From positions 62,001-126,000 of the forward strand of contig JACKAM010000001.1 in the NCBI GenBank assembly GCA_020635075.1: a DNA stretch of 64,000 nt, given 5' to 3'. Of this stretch, positions 44,787 to 53,420 are shown piece after piece (position 1 is the first letter of the stretch; each line of letters begins with the position of its first letter). A program made the translations under genes and the position numbers. The stretch comes from Pseudobdellovibrionaceae bacterium. Lineage in GTDB: Bacteria > Bdellovibrionota > Bdellovibrionia > Bdellovibrionales > UBA1609. The notes under the pieces are model-generated. The model was not told the origin of the DNA. It ran no database searches and saw nothing but the letters and a program-made list of their open reading frames with translations.

Positions 44787-45191
44787 TCAATCCCTTGGGT
44801 AGTAATCAAGAAATTCTTCTGGGCCAATTGGAATAATTGAGATTGCCGTACCAGAGATGATTAGAGTGTCCCCGGAGTCGGCCATCAAAAGATTGATCAA
44901 AATATCTCCAGACTCTTTTAGTGGAATAGGGACCTCACCTTCATATTTATTGGAAGAGACCAAAATGCTTCCCGCTGAGATCGAAGCTGGGTAGTTCTGA
45001 GTTTTGCCCTTTCGGTTCCATCCGGAAACACTCAATTGGACATTTTGAGTACATACAGGCAAACCCTTTGGGTCTTCACGATCATGATAGACGATCGCTG
45101 AGATTAACATTCTGAGCTGATTCTTATCCTCAATGACCTTGTTGATTTCAGAGTCGTGGAACTCCCAGGTCGTTTTCAAGAAACCCTCCAT
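44787..45191 (-). CDS. Hypothetical protein
   Basis: A 134-residue soluble protein without signal peptide or membrane segment. Beta-rich (LSVSGWNRKG, DTLIISGTAISIIPIG), ending FLDYYPRD. The N-terminal WEFHDSEINKV might be a short conserved motif. No ribosome site is obvious before the ATG. Not recognised. Confidence 0.6.
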   Translation of the reverse strand: MEGFLKTTWEFHDSEINKVIEDKNQLRMLISAIVYHDREDPKGLPVCTQNVQLSVSGWNRKGKTQNYPASISAGSILVSSNKYEGEVPIPLKESGDILINLLMADSGDTLIISGTAISIIPIGPEEFLDYYPRD

Positions 45192-45492
45192 TGTCAGGAA
45201 TTGAGTTAAGTGTCTCTTTGAATTCCATGCATCCAGAAAATACGCCTGGCGCTTAAACTCTTGTGATAGATCTGTTGTAGCCAGGCCCTTGTACGGACTA
45301 TACTATATCGATTTATAACTAGTGTCTAAGAGACTAAGGTCTAGTGAGGCCGATTGTTTTGAGTCTGTTTGTATGCTTAATCCAAAAGATGGTGAGATTG
45401 TAATAGAAAGAAAACTATTTTTTCATAAAGTGCCTTTAAGAGGTCCCTATGAAGCGTTGTTTCCATCCAATCTTTGCAGAGTAAGGTAGGTA
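45192..45492. other. Gene-free stretch, 301 bases
   Basis: Divergent spacer between the 45191 and 45493 genes. It holds the repeat at 45228 and a second GCCAGGC half about 30 bases further. The rest is AT-rich and probably carries promoters; no specific site is convincing. Confidence 0.5.
45228..45262 (+). repeat. Short dispersed repeat, copy 3
   Basis: TGCATCCAGAAAATACGCC then TGGCGCTTAAACT: direct repeat of the 43896 unit, 1.33 kb away, enclosing three small minus-strand genes. Confidence 0.6.
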
Positions 45493-46266
45493 ATGAAAAG
45501 GGCTCTGAGGTGGATAGGAATAGGTCTTCTCGCACTGACTTTGCTGGTTACTATCGTGATCACGATAAACCTAGTAAAAGTCTATTCACTTTTGCCAAAA
45601 GTGAGAACTGCACTCAAAACTCCTCAGTTCACACCGGTTGAACAGCCTGTCATTGACCGGTGGCGTGTCGAGCCACCAAAGAAAAGCCTAGATAGGGCGT
45701 CTAGTGGACAAGGCGCAGAAGTGAATGACCAAAAGAAACCTGAGGAAGACGCAGAGTTCGAGGGTGGGCGGCGCAAGGCCGAACAACAATATGAGGACAT
45801 CTCTAGGATCATGGTTTTATACAAGTCTCAGATCGACCATGTGGATCTCTGCAATGTTAGTTGTGAAGGGCTTCCGCAAATGCTTTCGGAAATGCAGGAC
45901 TATGTGGGTGGAGAGGGATATACCGTAGAAAATCCGCCAATGGGTAATCCTGGATTTCAATTGGCAGCTCTGTCTGGTCGGGCGGCCTTTGGAAAGAAAA
46001 TGATAGGCCTTTTTGATATCCTTCATCAAATAACAGCCGATCCCGTTTCACTTAAGTCAATTGAGGCATACAAAGCCGCTTGGATATTTGAGGAAGCGCT
46101 ATCTGGCTTTGAGAAAAGGGGCAAAGAACCTCTTTTGGAATTGGGCTCACTGCTAAAGTTGCTGAGTTCTTTAGAAAGGACTTGCTCTGAGGAATCCTGG
46201 GCAAGGGACTGTCAAATTCTTGAAGAGGATATCGTAGAGTGGATAGAAGATGGAGCACTGGAGTGA
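45493..46266 (+). CDS. Membrane-anchored hypothetical protein
   Basis: A 257-residue protein with one N-terminal membrane segment (IGIGLLALTLLVTIVITINLV) and a long soluble part outside. The soluble part has a low-complexity charged section (RASSGQGAEVNDQKKPEEDAE region) and two cysteine pairs (LCNVSC; CSEESWARDC) suggesting disulfides. First of three overlapping genes. Not recognised. Confidence 0.7.
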   Translation: MKRALRWIGIGLLALTLLVTIVITINLVKVYSLLPKVRTALKTPQFTPVEQPVIDRWRVEPPKKSLDRASSGQGAEVNDQKKPEEDAEFEGGRRKAEQQYEDISRIMVLYKSQIDHVDLCNVSCEGLPQMLSEMQDYVGGEGYTVENPPMGNPGFQLAALSGRAAFGKKMIGLFDILHQITADPVSLKSIEAYKAAWIFEEALSGFEKRGKEPLLELGSLLKLLSSLERTCSEESWARDCQILEEDIVEWIEDGALE

Positions 46267-46793
46267 AGAAAGCCCATCTCTCAGCAGCTATGTTTGTTGC
46301 CCTTTTAACCATTGCTCTCCTCGGACTGTTTTATCCGGCCTTTACTGAGGATATAGAGATATTAAATGCATACTACTCGCTTGATGGACAAGAGTTGGTC
46401 GAATATTTGGAGGGCAAACCGGTAAGAGTTCCGTTTCGGGCAGGTGGTGCCTTTAGGTGGGTGCAGTATCTTCGGACCAGTGCCGATGTGGCAGTGGTTG
46501 AAGTTGAGGAGATGTCCCAGATTCCCGGTAATTTGACGCAAAAGAATGTTGATACATTAAAGAGTTCTAAGCTGACTGATGAAGTGAGGAAGACAGGTAA
46601 TGGAGTCGCCTACAGAATCAGGCTGCCGATGAAACCCGAATGGGAAGGTTATGGTCACATTATTGGGGGTATCCAGATTGAGGACTCAGACGGACCGGGA
46701 TTTCACAAAATCAGACTGAGATTCAAAAACGGGCAAACCCGAGGATTCTGGTTTGAGGTTGTGCCGCCAGGGCGGAGAGAGAAGGAGATTTAA
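46263..46793 (+). CDS. Exported or membrane-anchored hypothetical protein
   Basis: A 176-residue protein with one N-terminal hydrophobic segment (FVALLTIALLGLFYPAF). The beta-rich domain that follows (VPFRAGGAFRWVQYLRTS, GHIIGGIQIEDSDGPGFHKIRLRF) has the look of a small sandwich fold. GTG at 46263 overlaps the previous stop (GTGA) and has GGAG before it. No cysteine-rich or catalytic motif is visible. Confidence 0.68.
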   Translation: MKKAHLSAAMFVALLTIALLGLFYPAFTEDIEILNAYYSLDGQELVEYLEGKPVRVPFRAGGAFRWVQYLRTSADVAVVEVEEMSQIPGNLTQKNVDTLKSSKLTDEVRKTGNGVAYRIRLPMKPEWEGYGHIIGGIQIEDSDGPGFHKIRLRFKNGQTRGFWFEVVPPGRREKEI

Positions 46794-47137
46794 TGCCAAA
46801 CATTATGCCACCTGGCTACAGCGGAAAGAATCAGGGAGGAAAGAGTCAAGCCCGCCTAAGCAAATCAGATAAAAGACGGATTGACGCTGCCGTGCTGATT
46901 TTTATCATAGTGGTTTTTGTTTTGGTGGTGAGATTCCTGTATCCAACCAAGATTGATGAAATGTTGTACGAGGGCTATGTCGATTCGTTTTGGTTTTGGG
47001 TTCCAGTTGGGATTTTGTTTTTATGTTCTATTGCAATCTGCCCTTGGACTAGAATTCCCTGCGACCCAAGTCGCTTCTATGACGGCCCCATTTTGTGGAC
47101 CTCCGAGAAGGAAAAGCCCGAAACCAAAGACCGATGA
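46793..47137 (+). CDS. Small two-span membrane protein
   Basis: A 114-residue protein: a basic Gly/Lys-rich N-terminal part, a first membrane segment (AAVLIFIIVVFVLVVRFLY) and a second one (FWFWVPVGILFLCSIAIC). A short tail with two cysteines follows. Overlaps the previous stop by one base (TAATG) with AAGGAG upstream. Third gene of a probable envelope unit. The repeat element starts nine bases after its stop. Confidence 0.68.
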   Translation: MPNIMPPGYSGKNQGGKSQARLSKSDKRRIDAAVLIFIIVVFVLVVRFLYPTKIDEMLYEGYVDSFWFWVPVGILFLCSIAICPWTRIPCDPSRFYDGPILWTSEKEKPETKDR

Positions 47138-47146
47138 AACTGATGA

Positions 47147-47363
47147 GCTGGCCTCCTTAGTTGTTGGTCCACAAAACCGTGGGCTGCGGTTGTCCGGGGA
47201 TAGGTCCGATTGCCGAGCCATTCCCGGAAATCCGAATCCTCCGCCGTCACTCAGCCTCCTGCGCCCGCGGCCGATAGGCGCGTGAGGATTTGCGGAGAAT
47301 GGTCGGCAAAGGACCGACGTCACTGATAAAGGATCTTGTGGACCAACAATTAGGGGGCCAGCT
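47147..47363. repeat. Terminal-inverted-repeat element, copy B
   Basis: About 217 bp. Ends begin GCTGGCC and carry TTGTTGGTCCACAA; in copy A the same place reads TTGTTGAACCACAA at both ends. Each copy is thus self-matched. The interior shares the GTCCGATTGCCGAGCCATTC and GTGAGGATTTGCGGAGAATG blocks with copies A and C but is 70 bp shorter in the middle. Confidence 0.8.
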
Positions 47364-47568
47364 TGAAGGCAGTACACATGAACCCGACCTCTCACATTAA
47401 TTCAGGCTGGGAGTCCGGAAAACCCTGAAAAGATTTCTGAAGCCTTGGGATTTGAAGGGTTTGGGGGCGGTGGACGCATAAAGGCCCTGTTAAGATCTGA
47501 AATTGGAAAAACTTCTCTGTTTTCACCTTATGGGGTGGGATCGGTCCCAAAACGCCCCCGGATCGCGG

Positions 47569-47580
47569 TGATAATCATTA
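47569..47580. promoter_or_regulatory. Fur-box-like site upstream of module copy 2
   Basis: TGATAATCATTA equals the central 12 bases of the classical 19-bp Fur consensus. It lies about 200 bases before the 47781 start and next to a possible -10 (TAATTATATA). The flanks do not match, so this is tentative. Confidence 0.4.
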
Positions 47581-47780
47581 CAAGCCTAATTATATAGAGG
47601 ACTGCGGCGTGGTAAGGCTGTGGCACGTGGGTTGCTGGACTTCGGAGGCGCCAGTGTCATTTGGTCTCCGGAGGACTCTGCGCAATCCCACTTGGGTAAG
47701 ACTAAAAGGGAAAACGATTTAGTTAAGGGAAGTTGAAAATTAAGCGAACCGAACCACAGAAACCTTTTGGGGGTCTCTAC

Positions 47781-50192
47781 ATGTCGTTGCATAAGCACTT
47801 ACTCCTGGCTTGTTTGGCAGCAAGTTTCGGAATGACGGGCTGTAATAAAACACCAAAACAATACCAGGCCGATCCGCCTCCCCAGTTTAAGCGGGATCTG
47901 AATCAGGTACCGACCAAAGAAAAGCTGGGTGAACCTACCAATCCCGGTGGGGGCATTTCCGGAAATGGCACGGATATCAGTCCCGAGGAGAAAGTCCGAC
48001 GGATTCGGGAAAACTCCCAAAAGCCCATCGTCTATGGCGTCGATGGCGGTGGTGGGGGCATCACCTTCAAAACTGAATACGGTCAATCCAAAGACATCTT
48101 GTCCAAGCCCTTTTATGGTCCGGACGATGATGGCTTGGCCGCCTATGAAGAAAACATTTGGGTCTACTGGCGCAAGGACAAGCCACGCACTCCCTTTGGA
48201 ATCTTCTTTAATCCAGGCTACCTGGGTAGCATTGACCTTGGCTTGAAAGATGCGAGTAACCAGCCCCGTCTGATTAATATTGCGGACGAGCTGGCTGACC
48301 TTTTTGTTGGCGATCCTAGCGGAAAAGAACTGATCAAAAAGGTCTACCGTCATCTTGAGAAGGTGGAAGATCCCTCCTTTGACTGCTTAAAAGCGGGCGT
48401 CTGCCAAGTGGACGATAGCGGACAGCAGTTCCTCCAGTTCAGCATGCCTCGCGCGGTGATGTTGTTCTCTCAGGACGACCGTCGTTCATTGTTCCGTATC
48501 ATTTTGCTGAAGGCTGAAGATCCAGGCAATTTTGCCAATGATGCGGATTTGATCCAGGCTAAGATTCTGATCCCCGCCGGTGAAGGCACTCCTGCTGACT
48601 CAATTGGCGTGGGAATGTCTTGGGGCGAGGCCAAAGAGAAAGCCGGCACCGACACCGATAACACCCTCAGCACCAGAGCTTTTGTTAAGGGCTTTCAGGG
48701 CTTGGGTGTGGTGATCAGTAAGTCGAGCTTTGATCGCAATTACTTCTTCCCCAGTGCCGACGAAAAACTCAACGGCCTCTACTTCACCAAGGACTTTCAG
48801 CACTCCTTGTTGTTCAACGGCAAACAACTAAAGTTAACCAAGAATCTGGACGGTGGCTTGGATGTTTCTCTTGGTTGTGGTGAAGAACAGCCTGATGCGG
48901 CTGCGGCACCTGAGGCGAGCTTTCAACCGATGAGTCAAACGATGATGGCTCTCTCAGCACGCAGTGCCGTCACTCTCAACGATGCCGTCAGCATCATGAA
49001 CGAAGTGAGTGACGCGGAAAAAGAAAAAGAGCGTCTGGCAGCTGAAGTGGCCAAACGCAAACCTTCAGCTTGTTTGGCCACCAAGGTTCCCTTCCTTAAA
49101 GAAGAGTCCAAGCTGCAGAAGGACCTGGTTAAAAAACTGGCTCTAGAGCTGATTGGTCAAATGTCGTCTCAGCCAGTGGCCCAGGCCGATAAGGATCAAG
49201 TTCTGAAGGCCAAGACCGGAACCATGGACAAGGGTGACAAGCAGTTCTTGTGGTCCTTCACTGGCTTTGATGCTCAGGGCACTAACCGCACCTTTGCAGG
49301 TCTTGTCAGTGCTTGGCAGCCGGCCGAGAAATCAGGTATCAACTACGCCTATGAGCTGGACGAGAAGACCGGCAATATCTTTTTGAGTCTTGAGAAGATC
49401 ACCAATCCTATTGCTGAAATCACCGTACCGGCCACTTTTGAGCCGATTGTCGCTGGTTCGCAAAAGATGGGCGGCTTTGCTCTGGGTGACCAGGTCAAGA
49501 TTAAGAACATCGACCTGGGCCGCGAGCAGGCGACCTTGGTGGTTGAAAAAGATGGCAAGACCATCGAGACCCGTGTCACCTATGATCCCACTTCTAAAAT
49601 GCGTTTGCAGTACCTGGATGGCGACAAGCTGAAAGAGGGCGACCAGATCATGGAAGCCGTGGGTACGGAAAATCTGGGTCTTGGACTTCATCGCGTGGCA
49701 AGTGAAGGCATAGGTGAGGAACAGGTTCTCACTCTTGAAATTGATGCCATCTCCATCGGTACCAACGGTAAAGGAATCGAAGGCCTGTGCGGTCTGCCCA
49801 ACTTTAGGGCTGATCTGGGTGTTAAGGACACTCACTTCGTCGCCAGTCTTTTGAAAGCCACCGAGAAGGCCAAAATCGAGTCGATCAAGGCCAAAGAAAA
49901 GGACCTGCGGATCCTTAAAAAGATGGAGCGCATTGCCCAGGGTAGTGGTGAAACCATGGACCCTGTTGAAGATGCCCTCACTGAAGATGAAAGAGCCTAC
50001 AGGGACTATCAGGGCTGTAAGTTTGATTCGCCACTTGATCCCAACGGATCGGGTTTGAATGTTCGCTACTACTTCCCCAACCAGCGCATGTTGTTGTCAT
50101 TTGACGACACGGACGATTCCGGAATGGATCGTGAGCTGGGAGGATTGACGATCTACAAGAGACCCGAAGAGAAGGTAGGGGGTGCCCAGTGA
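47781..50192 (+). CDS. Large lipoprotein, first gene of duplicated module (copy 2)
   Basis: An 803-residue lipoprotein with lipobox MTGC and a TPKQYQ start as in the 35505 protein. Shared segments run through the length: RENSQKPIVYG, YLGSIDLG, FLQFSMPRAVMLFSQDDRRSL, TFEPIVAGSQKMGGFALGDQVKIK and YYFPNQRMLL near the end. The middle has a charged helix (SDAEKEKERLAAEVAKRK) not obvious in copy 1. ATG 47781 is used because the 17 residues before it are not signal-like. It overlaps the metalloprotease gene by four bases. Not a recognised family. Confidence 0.8.
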   Translation: MSLHKHLLLACLAASFGMTGCNKTPKQYQADPPPQFKRDLNQVPTKEKLGEPTNPGGGISGNGTDISPEEKVRRIRENSQKPIVYGVDGGGGGITFKTEYGQSKDILSKPFYGPDDDGLAAYEENIWVYWRKDKPRTPFGIFFNPGYLGSIDLGLKDASNQPRLINIADELADLFVGDPSGKELIKKVYRHLEKVEDPSFDCLKAGVCQVDDSGQQFLQFSMPRAVMLFSQDDRRSLFRIILLKAEDPGNFANDADLIQAKILIPAGEGTPADSIGVGMSWGEAKEKAGTDTDNTLSTRAFVKGFQGLGVVISKSSFDRNYFFPSADEKLNGLYFTKDFQHSLLFNGKQLKLTKNLDGGLDVSLGCGEEQPDAAAAPEASFQPMSQTMMALSARSAVTLNDAVSIMNEVSDAEKEKERLAAEVAKRKPSACLATKVPFLKEESKLQKDLVKKLALELIGQMSSQPVAQADKDQVLKAKTGTMDKGDKQFLWSFTGFDAQGTNRTFAGLVSAWQPAEKSGINYAYELDEKTGNIFLSLEKITNPIAEITVPATFEPIVAGSQKMGGFALGDQVKIKNIDLGREQATLVVEKDGKTIETRVTYDPTSKMRLQYLDGDKLKEGDQIMEAVGTENLGLGLHRVASEGIGEEQVLTLEIDAISIGTNGKGIEGLCGLPNFRADLGVKDTHFVASLLKATEKAKIESIKAKEKDLRILKKMERIAQGSGETMDPVEDALTEDERAYRDYQGCKFDSPLDPNGSGLNVRYYFPNQRMLLSFDDTDDSGMDRELGGLTIYKRPEEKVGGAQ

Positions 50193-53100
50193 AATCTTTT
50201 AAATTAATTCTCAGCATTTCCGTTCTGGCTCTTCTTGCCTCCTGTGCTCAAGAGCGTCCGATTGAGAAGAAGCCCGATCCCGAGAAGGAGCGTCTGTTTA
50301 AGCCCTTCTTTACCGGAACTCAGGATATCTCGCCATTGAACGGACAGAGTCGTCAGGGAACCACTTGGCTGGCCAAGACCACGGTGACCAAAACCAGTGA
50401 AGCCGGTGGCTTTGCCTTTGTTGGCTGGCAGAGTGATCTGAAGGCCGGGTATTTTGACTTTACCAAGGATAGTCTACGCCTGTATTCGGCTGTTACTCCT
50501 TATCAAAGAGGTGGGGCGGCTGAAGACAACCTGATTAACTCTTGGCCGATTAAACACTCTGAGTTAAGGCTGCGTGAATCCGATGGTAAGGTATCCAATG
50601 TTGAAGAAGAAGATCCTTACAAACCTTGGGAGCAAAAGAACTTTTTCACCGTCAACTGGGCCAACTCGAATGTTAAGGAGGCGGCTAGCTTTCCTTATCA
50701 GATCGCCATGGCCCAGATGTTTGACTGCTGGATGAAGGCTGATGCTAATCTTTTGCCCGAGTCCTTAGTGACCTCCGAGGATTACATTTCCTTTACCATT
50801 CGCACGGACTACGTTCAGGTGGGCTTATGTTCCGATGAGATTCGCAAACATGCACGGGGTTTGTTTTCATATACTGTGGATTACACCTATTCCTTTAAGC
50901 GCATGGAAGACACCGGCTACAAGCCTTACGTCTATGCGGGTGAAGAAGATCCTCTCATGTCCAAGTACGGTTATTTTCAGACCGTGGTCGAGAGCATCAA
51001 CCCTGAAGATGGTCGCTTCAAAAACCATATTGTGATGAATCGCTGGGCTCCAGATAAGACTCACACCTATTATTTTGCCGATGACTTTCCAGAGGAGTAC
51101 AAGTGGATCTTCAATCACCCGAAGCACGGTGTGATCGCCAAGACCAACAAGTTGTTTGAACGTAACGGCCTGAAAACACGATTTACAATTGAGGATGCCG
51201 GAGATAAAAAATTTGGAGACCTACGGTACAGCTTCATCAAGTTGATCGAAGAGATCGATGACAATGCACCGCTTGGCTATGGTCCGACTGATGCGAATCC
51301 TTTCACCGGTGAAATCGTCGCTGGTAACGTGATGTTATGGACGGGTTACCTGAAGTTTTATCTGAAGGTTTTGAAGGATCAGGTGAAACATGAAGAAGAC
51401 CGCTATGCAAAATCGAGCATCTTCCGTGAAATGAAGAAAGCTCTGGAGCAGGATGATCACAAGACTTGGACCCAAACTGCAGCGGCTGTTCAGTCGGGAA
51501 CTAAGTCCGGTGATGCCTTCCGCGCATTGTTGCCTGAATTCACATTTGGCTACCCAGGGTGGGCGCGCTTCACTTGGCGCTCTTCTTTTGGCAATGGAAA
51601 TGGCGGTAATCGGGCTTACCCGGGTGCTCTCGGCAAAGAGGTGAGCACCAACGTGGCTGCCACCTCAGTAGCCGTGGACCAGGATGTCTTTCGCTTTCAA
51701 GATCTGAAGGAACTGGAAGAGCTGATGAGCCGTGACCGTGGTGCTGCCATCGAGGCCTTAAAGGCCACTCAGCTCTGGGCTCGCCGTGCCATTCATGAGG
51801 ACACTCACCGCCACGTGCGCGACACCACTGTTTACGCGGTTGATAGCGCGCTTAGCGACGGCATGAAGATGTTGTTGGATGGAAAGTCTCCCAAGCAGAT
51901 TTTGGAGACTCTTCTTTATCGTGTGGCCATACATGAGTTTGGTCATAACCTGAATTTGAGACATAATTTCTATGGTTCTGTGGATAAGAAAAACATGCGT
52001 CCGCCGATCCCCGCCTTTGACGAAAAAGGAGATCCCTTGATGGTCGAAGGTCCCAACGGAGAGCCTGTTCAGCATCACTATGTTCAGAATACCTCTTCGG
52101 TGATGGAGTATCTGTCTTTGCGTGATGAGATGCATCTGCAGTTTGACTGGGAACCCTATGATGAGGCGGCTCTGGTCTATGCTTACAGCTCGGATGATCC
52201 GGGTAAAAAGATTGATCTTTCTAAGAAGAACCATACCCAGTATCTGTTCTGCACCGATGAACACCGGGTGCTGAATGCTATGTGTAACGTGTGGGACCAT
52301 GGTTCCACTCCGACAGAGATTGTTCAGTCACTAGTTGAAACCTACGAAGATCGTTATCGTTCAAGCAACTTGCGCTATGACAGGGCTTACTGGAACACAT
52401 TGGGCTATCCTTCGCGGATCTTCAGCACCATGTTCCAGATGAAGAAGTTCCTGCTTTTGTGGCGGACGGCTTTTAATGACAACAATATCCAAGACAAGCT
52501 GGGTACTAAGCTTGGAATCGATGAGACCGAAGAAATTCGCGAAATCTCTGAACCCATCCGCGAGGAAATGGTTCAGGCAGTGAAGCTTGTGATTGCCTTT
52601 TACAACTCGGTGATCCAGCAGAGTTCCTCGGACCGTCACTGGCGGGACGAGTTCAGCCCCTTCACCGGTGAGCAGACACGCATTGGTATTATCTGGGATA
52701 AGATCTTTGCCATGCTCTTCCTCATGGGTGACGAGAGCTTCACTTACAACCCGAACCAGTACATGGCCTATGCGTCCTTCCTGAGCTACATCCAGGATGA
52801 CGACGGTATGTATGGCGATTTTGGTAACCTCATGGAGAAGATCCTAGAAAACATGCTCACTGAGCGTGTGGACATGGAGCCTTGGTTTATTGGTTTTGGT
52901 CGGACTCTGTACGCATTGAACGCCTACAACCTGACCAACCTGCGCAATGCTCAGTTGATCCACAAGCTGCGGGTGGCCTGTTACTCTCCGGAAACCCTAA
53001 AGGCCAAGTTGGGCGTGGACCCGAATGCCTTTGTTGATCCTGAGAAAGAGGACGCTGAACCTGAGATTCTCGATTCAACTTTGCTCGACATGAGCAAAAT

Positions 53101-53353
53101 GAGTCCCAATGCCATTAAGGATGACTACTTCAGTCTCCGTCACGGTACGGCCCGCTTGGGAATCGTGCGGGTTGATGGCAAGTACTATGTTACTCATGAG
53201 ACTCGTAACTCAGTAGCCTTTAATATCATGTGGAACATGATCCAGCAGGCGAAGCGTTTTGGCAGTAGCCAGAACACGGACAAAGACGACTTGTTGGAGA
53301 TCTTCCGGTTGTACAACCTGGTTGTTCACCGCAAGATTCCTGAGTGTCAGTGA
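50189..53353 (+). CDS. Metzincin lipoprotein, second gene of duplicated module (copy 2)
   Basis: A 1054-residue lipoprotein (lipobox LLASC). The zinc motif is HEFGHNLNLRH: the three His and the Glu are intact, but the glycine usual in HExxHxxGxxH is Asn. It is followed by NFYGSVDKKN exactly as in copy 1. The Met-turn SSVMEYLSL is present. Long colinear similarity to 37862 includes YAGEEDPLMSKYGYF, LGYGPTDANPFTGE and QYLFCTDEHRVLNAMCN. Likely an envelope-attached protease with divergent specificity. Confidence 0.85.
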   Translation: MKSFKLILSISVLALLASCAQERPIEKKPDPEKERLFKPFFTGTQDISPLNGQSRQGTTWLAKTTVTKTSEAGGFAFVGWQSDLKAGYFDFTKDSLRLYSAVTPYQRGGAAEDNLINSWPIKHSELRLRESDGKVSNVEEEDPYKPWEQKNFFTVNWANSNVKEAASFPYQIAMAQMFDCWMKADANLLPESLVTSEDYISFTIRTDYVQVGLCSDEIRKHARGLFSYTVDYTYSFKRMEDTGYKPYVYAGEEDPLMSKYGYFQTVVESINPEDGRFKNHIVMNRWAPDKTHTYYFADDFPEEYKWIFNHPKHGVIAKTNKLFERNGLKTRFTIEDAGDKKFGDLRYSFIKLIEEIDDNAPLGYGPTDANPFTGEIVAGNVMLWTGYLKFYLKVLKDQVKHEEDRYAKSSIFREMKKALEQDDHKTWTQTAAAVQSGTKSGDAFRALLPEFTFGYPGWARFTWRSSFGNGNGGNRAYPGALGKEVSTNVAATSVAVDQDVFRFQDLKELEELMSRDRGAAIEALKATQLWARRAIHEDTHRHVRDTTVYAVDSALSDGMKMLLDGKSPKQILETLLYRVAIHEFGHNLNLRHNFYGSVDKKNMRPPIPAFDEKGDPLMVEGPNGEPVQHHYVQNTSSVMEYLSLRDEMHLQFDWEPYDEAALVYAYSSDDPGKKIDLSKKNHTQYLFCTDEHRVLNAMCNVWDHGSTPTEIVQSLVETYEDRYRSSNLRYDRAYWNTLGYPSRIFSTMFQMKKFLLLWRTAFNDNNIQDKLGTKLGIDETEEIREISEPIREEMVQAVKLVIAFYNSVIQQSSSDRHWRDEFSPFTGEQTRIGIIWDKIFAMLFLMGDESFTYNPNQYMAYASFLSYIQDDDGMYGDFGNLMEKILENMLTERVDMEPWFIGFGRTLYALNAYNLTNLRNAQLIHKLRVACYSPETLKAKLGVDPNAFVDPEKEDAEPEILDSTLLDMSKMSPNAIKDDYFSLRHGTARLGIVRVDGKYYVTHETRNSVAFNIMWNMIQQAKRFGSSQNTDKDDLLEIFRLYNLVVHRKIPECQ

Positions 53354-53372
53354 TCTGAGGGTTTGTTTAGCT

Positions 53373-53403
53373 GGCCTCCCGGTTCTTGATAGCGCCGGAG
53401 GCC
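53373..53403 (+). other. Hairpin between metalloprotease and barrel genes
   Basis: GGCCTCC and GGAGGCC enclose 17 bases just after the metalloprotease stop and before the barrel gene. There is no U-tract. It may tune expression of the third gene. The AGCTGGCCTCC part resembles the end of repeat copy B. Confidence 0.45.
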
Positions 53404-53420
53404 CTCAACTCGAGGCTTGA

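Larger units (their letters stand above)
47138..47780. other. Gene-free region before module copy 2
   Basis: 643 bases. The first 230 hold repeat element copy B (47147-47363). After that a Fur-like TGATAATCATTA lies at 47569-47580, followed by a TAATTATATA stretch that could be a -10 region. No gene seen. Confidence 0.6.

Noticed and set aside
43896..45300. Integron attC sites between small genes
   Set aside because: The inverted GCCTGG/GCCAGGC halves lack the conserved RYYYAAC/GTTRRRY core, and no integrase is seen.
47147..47363. Terminal-inverted-repeat element as an insertion sequence
   Set aside because: Too short and without any transposase frame; kept as a non-autonomous repeat only.
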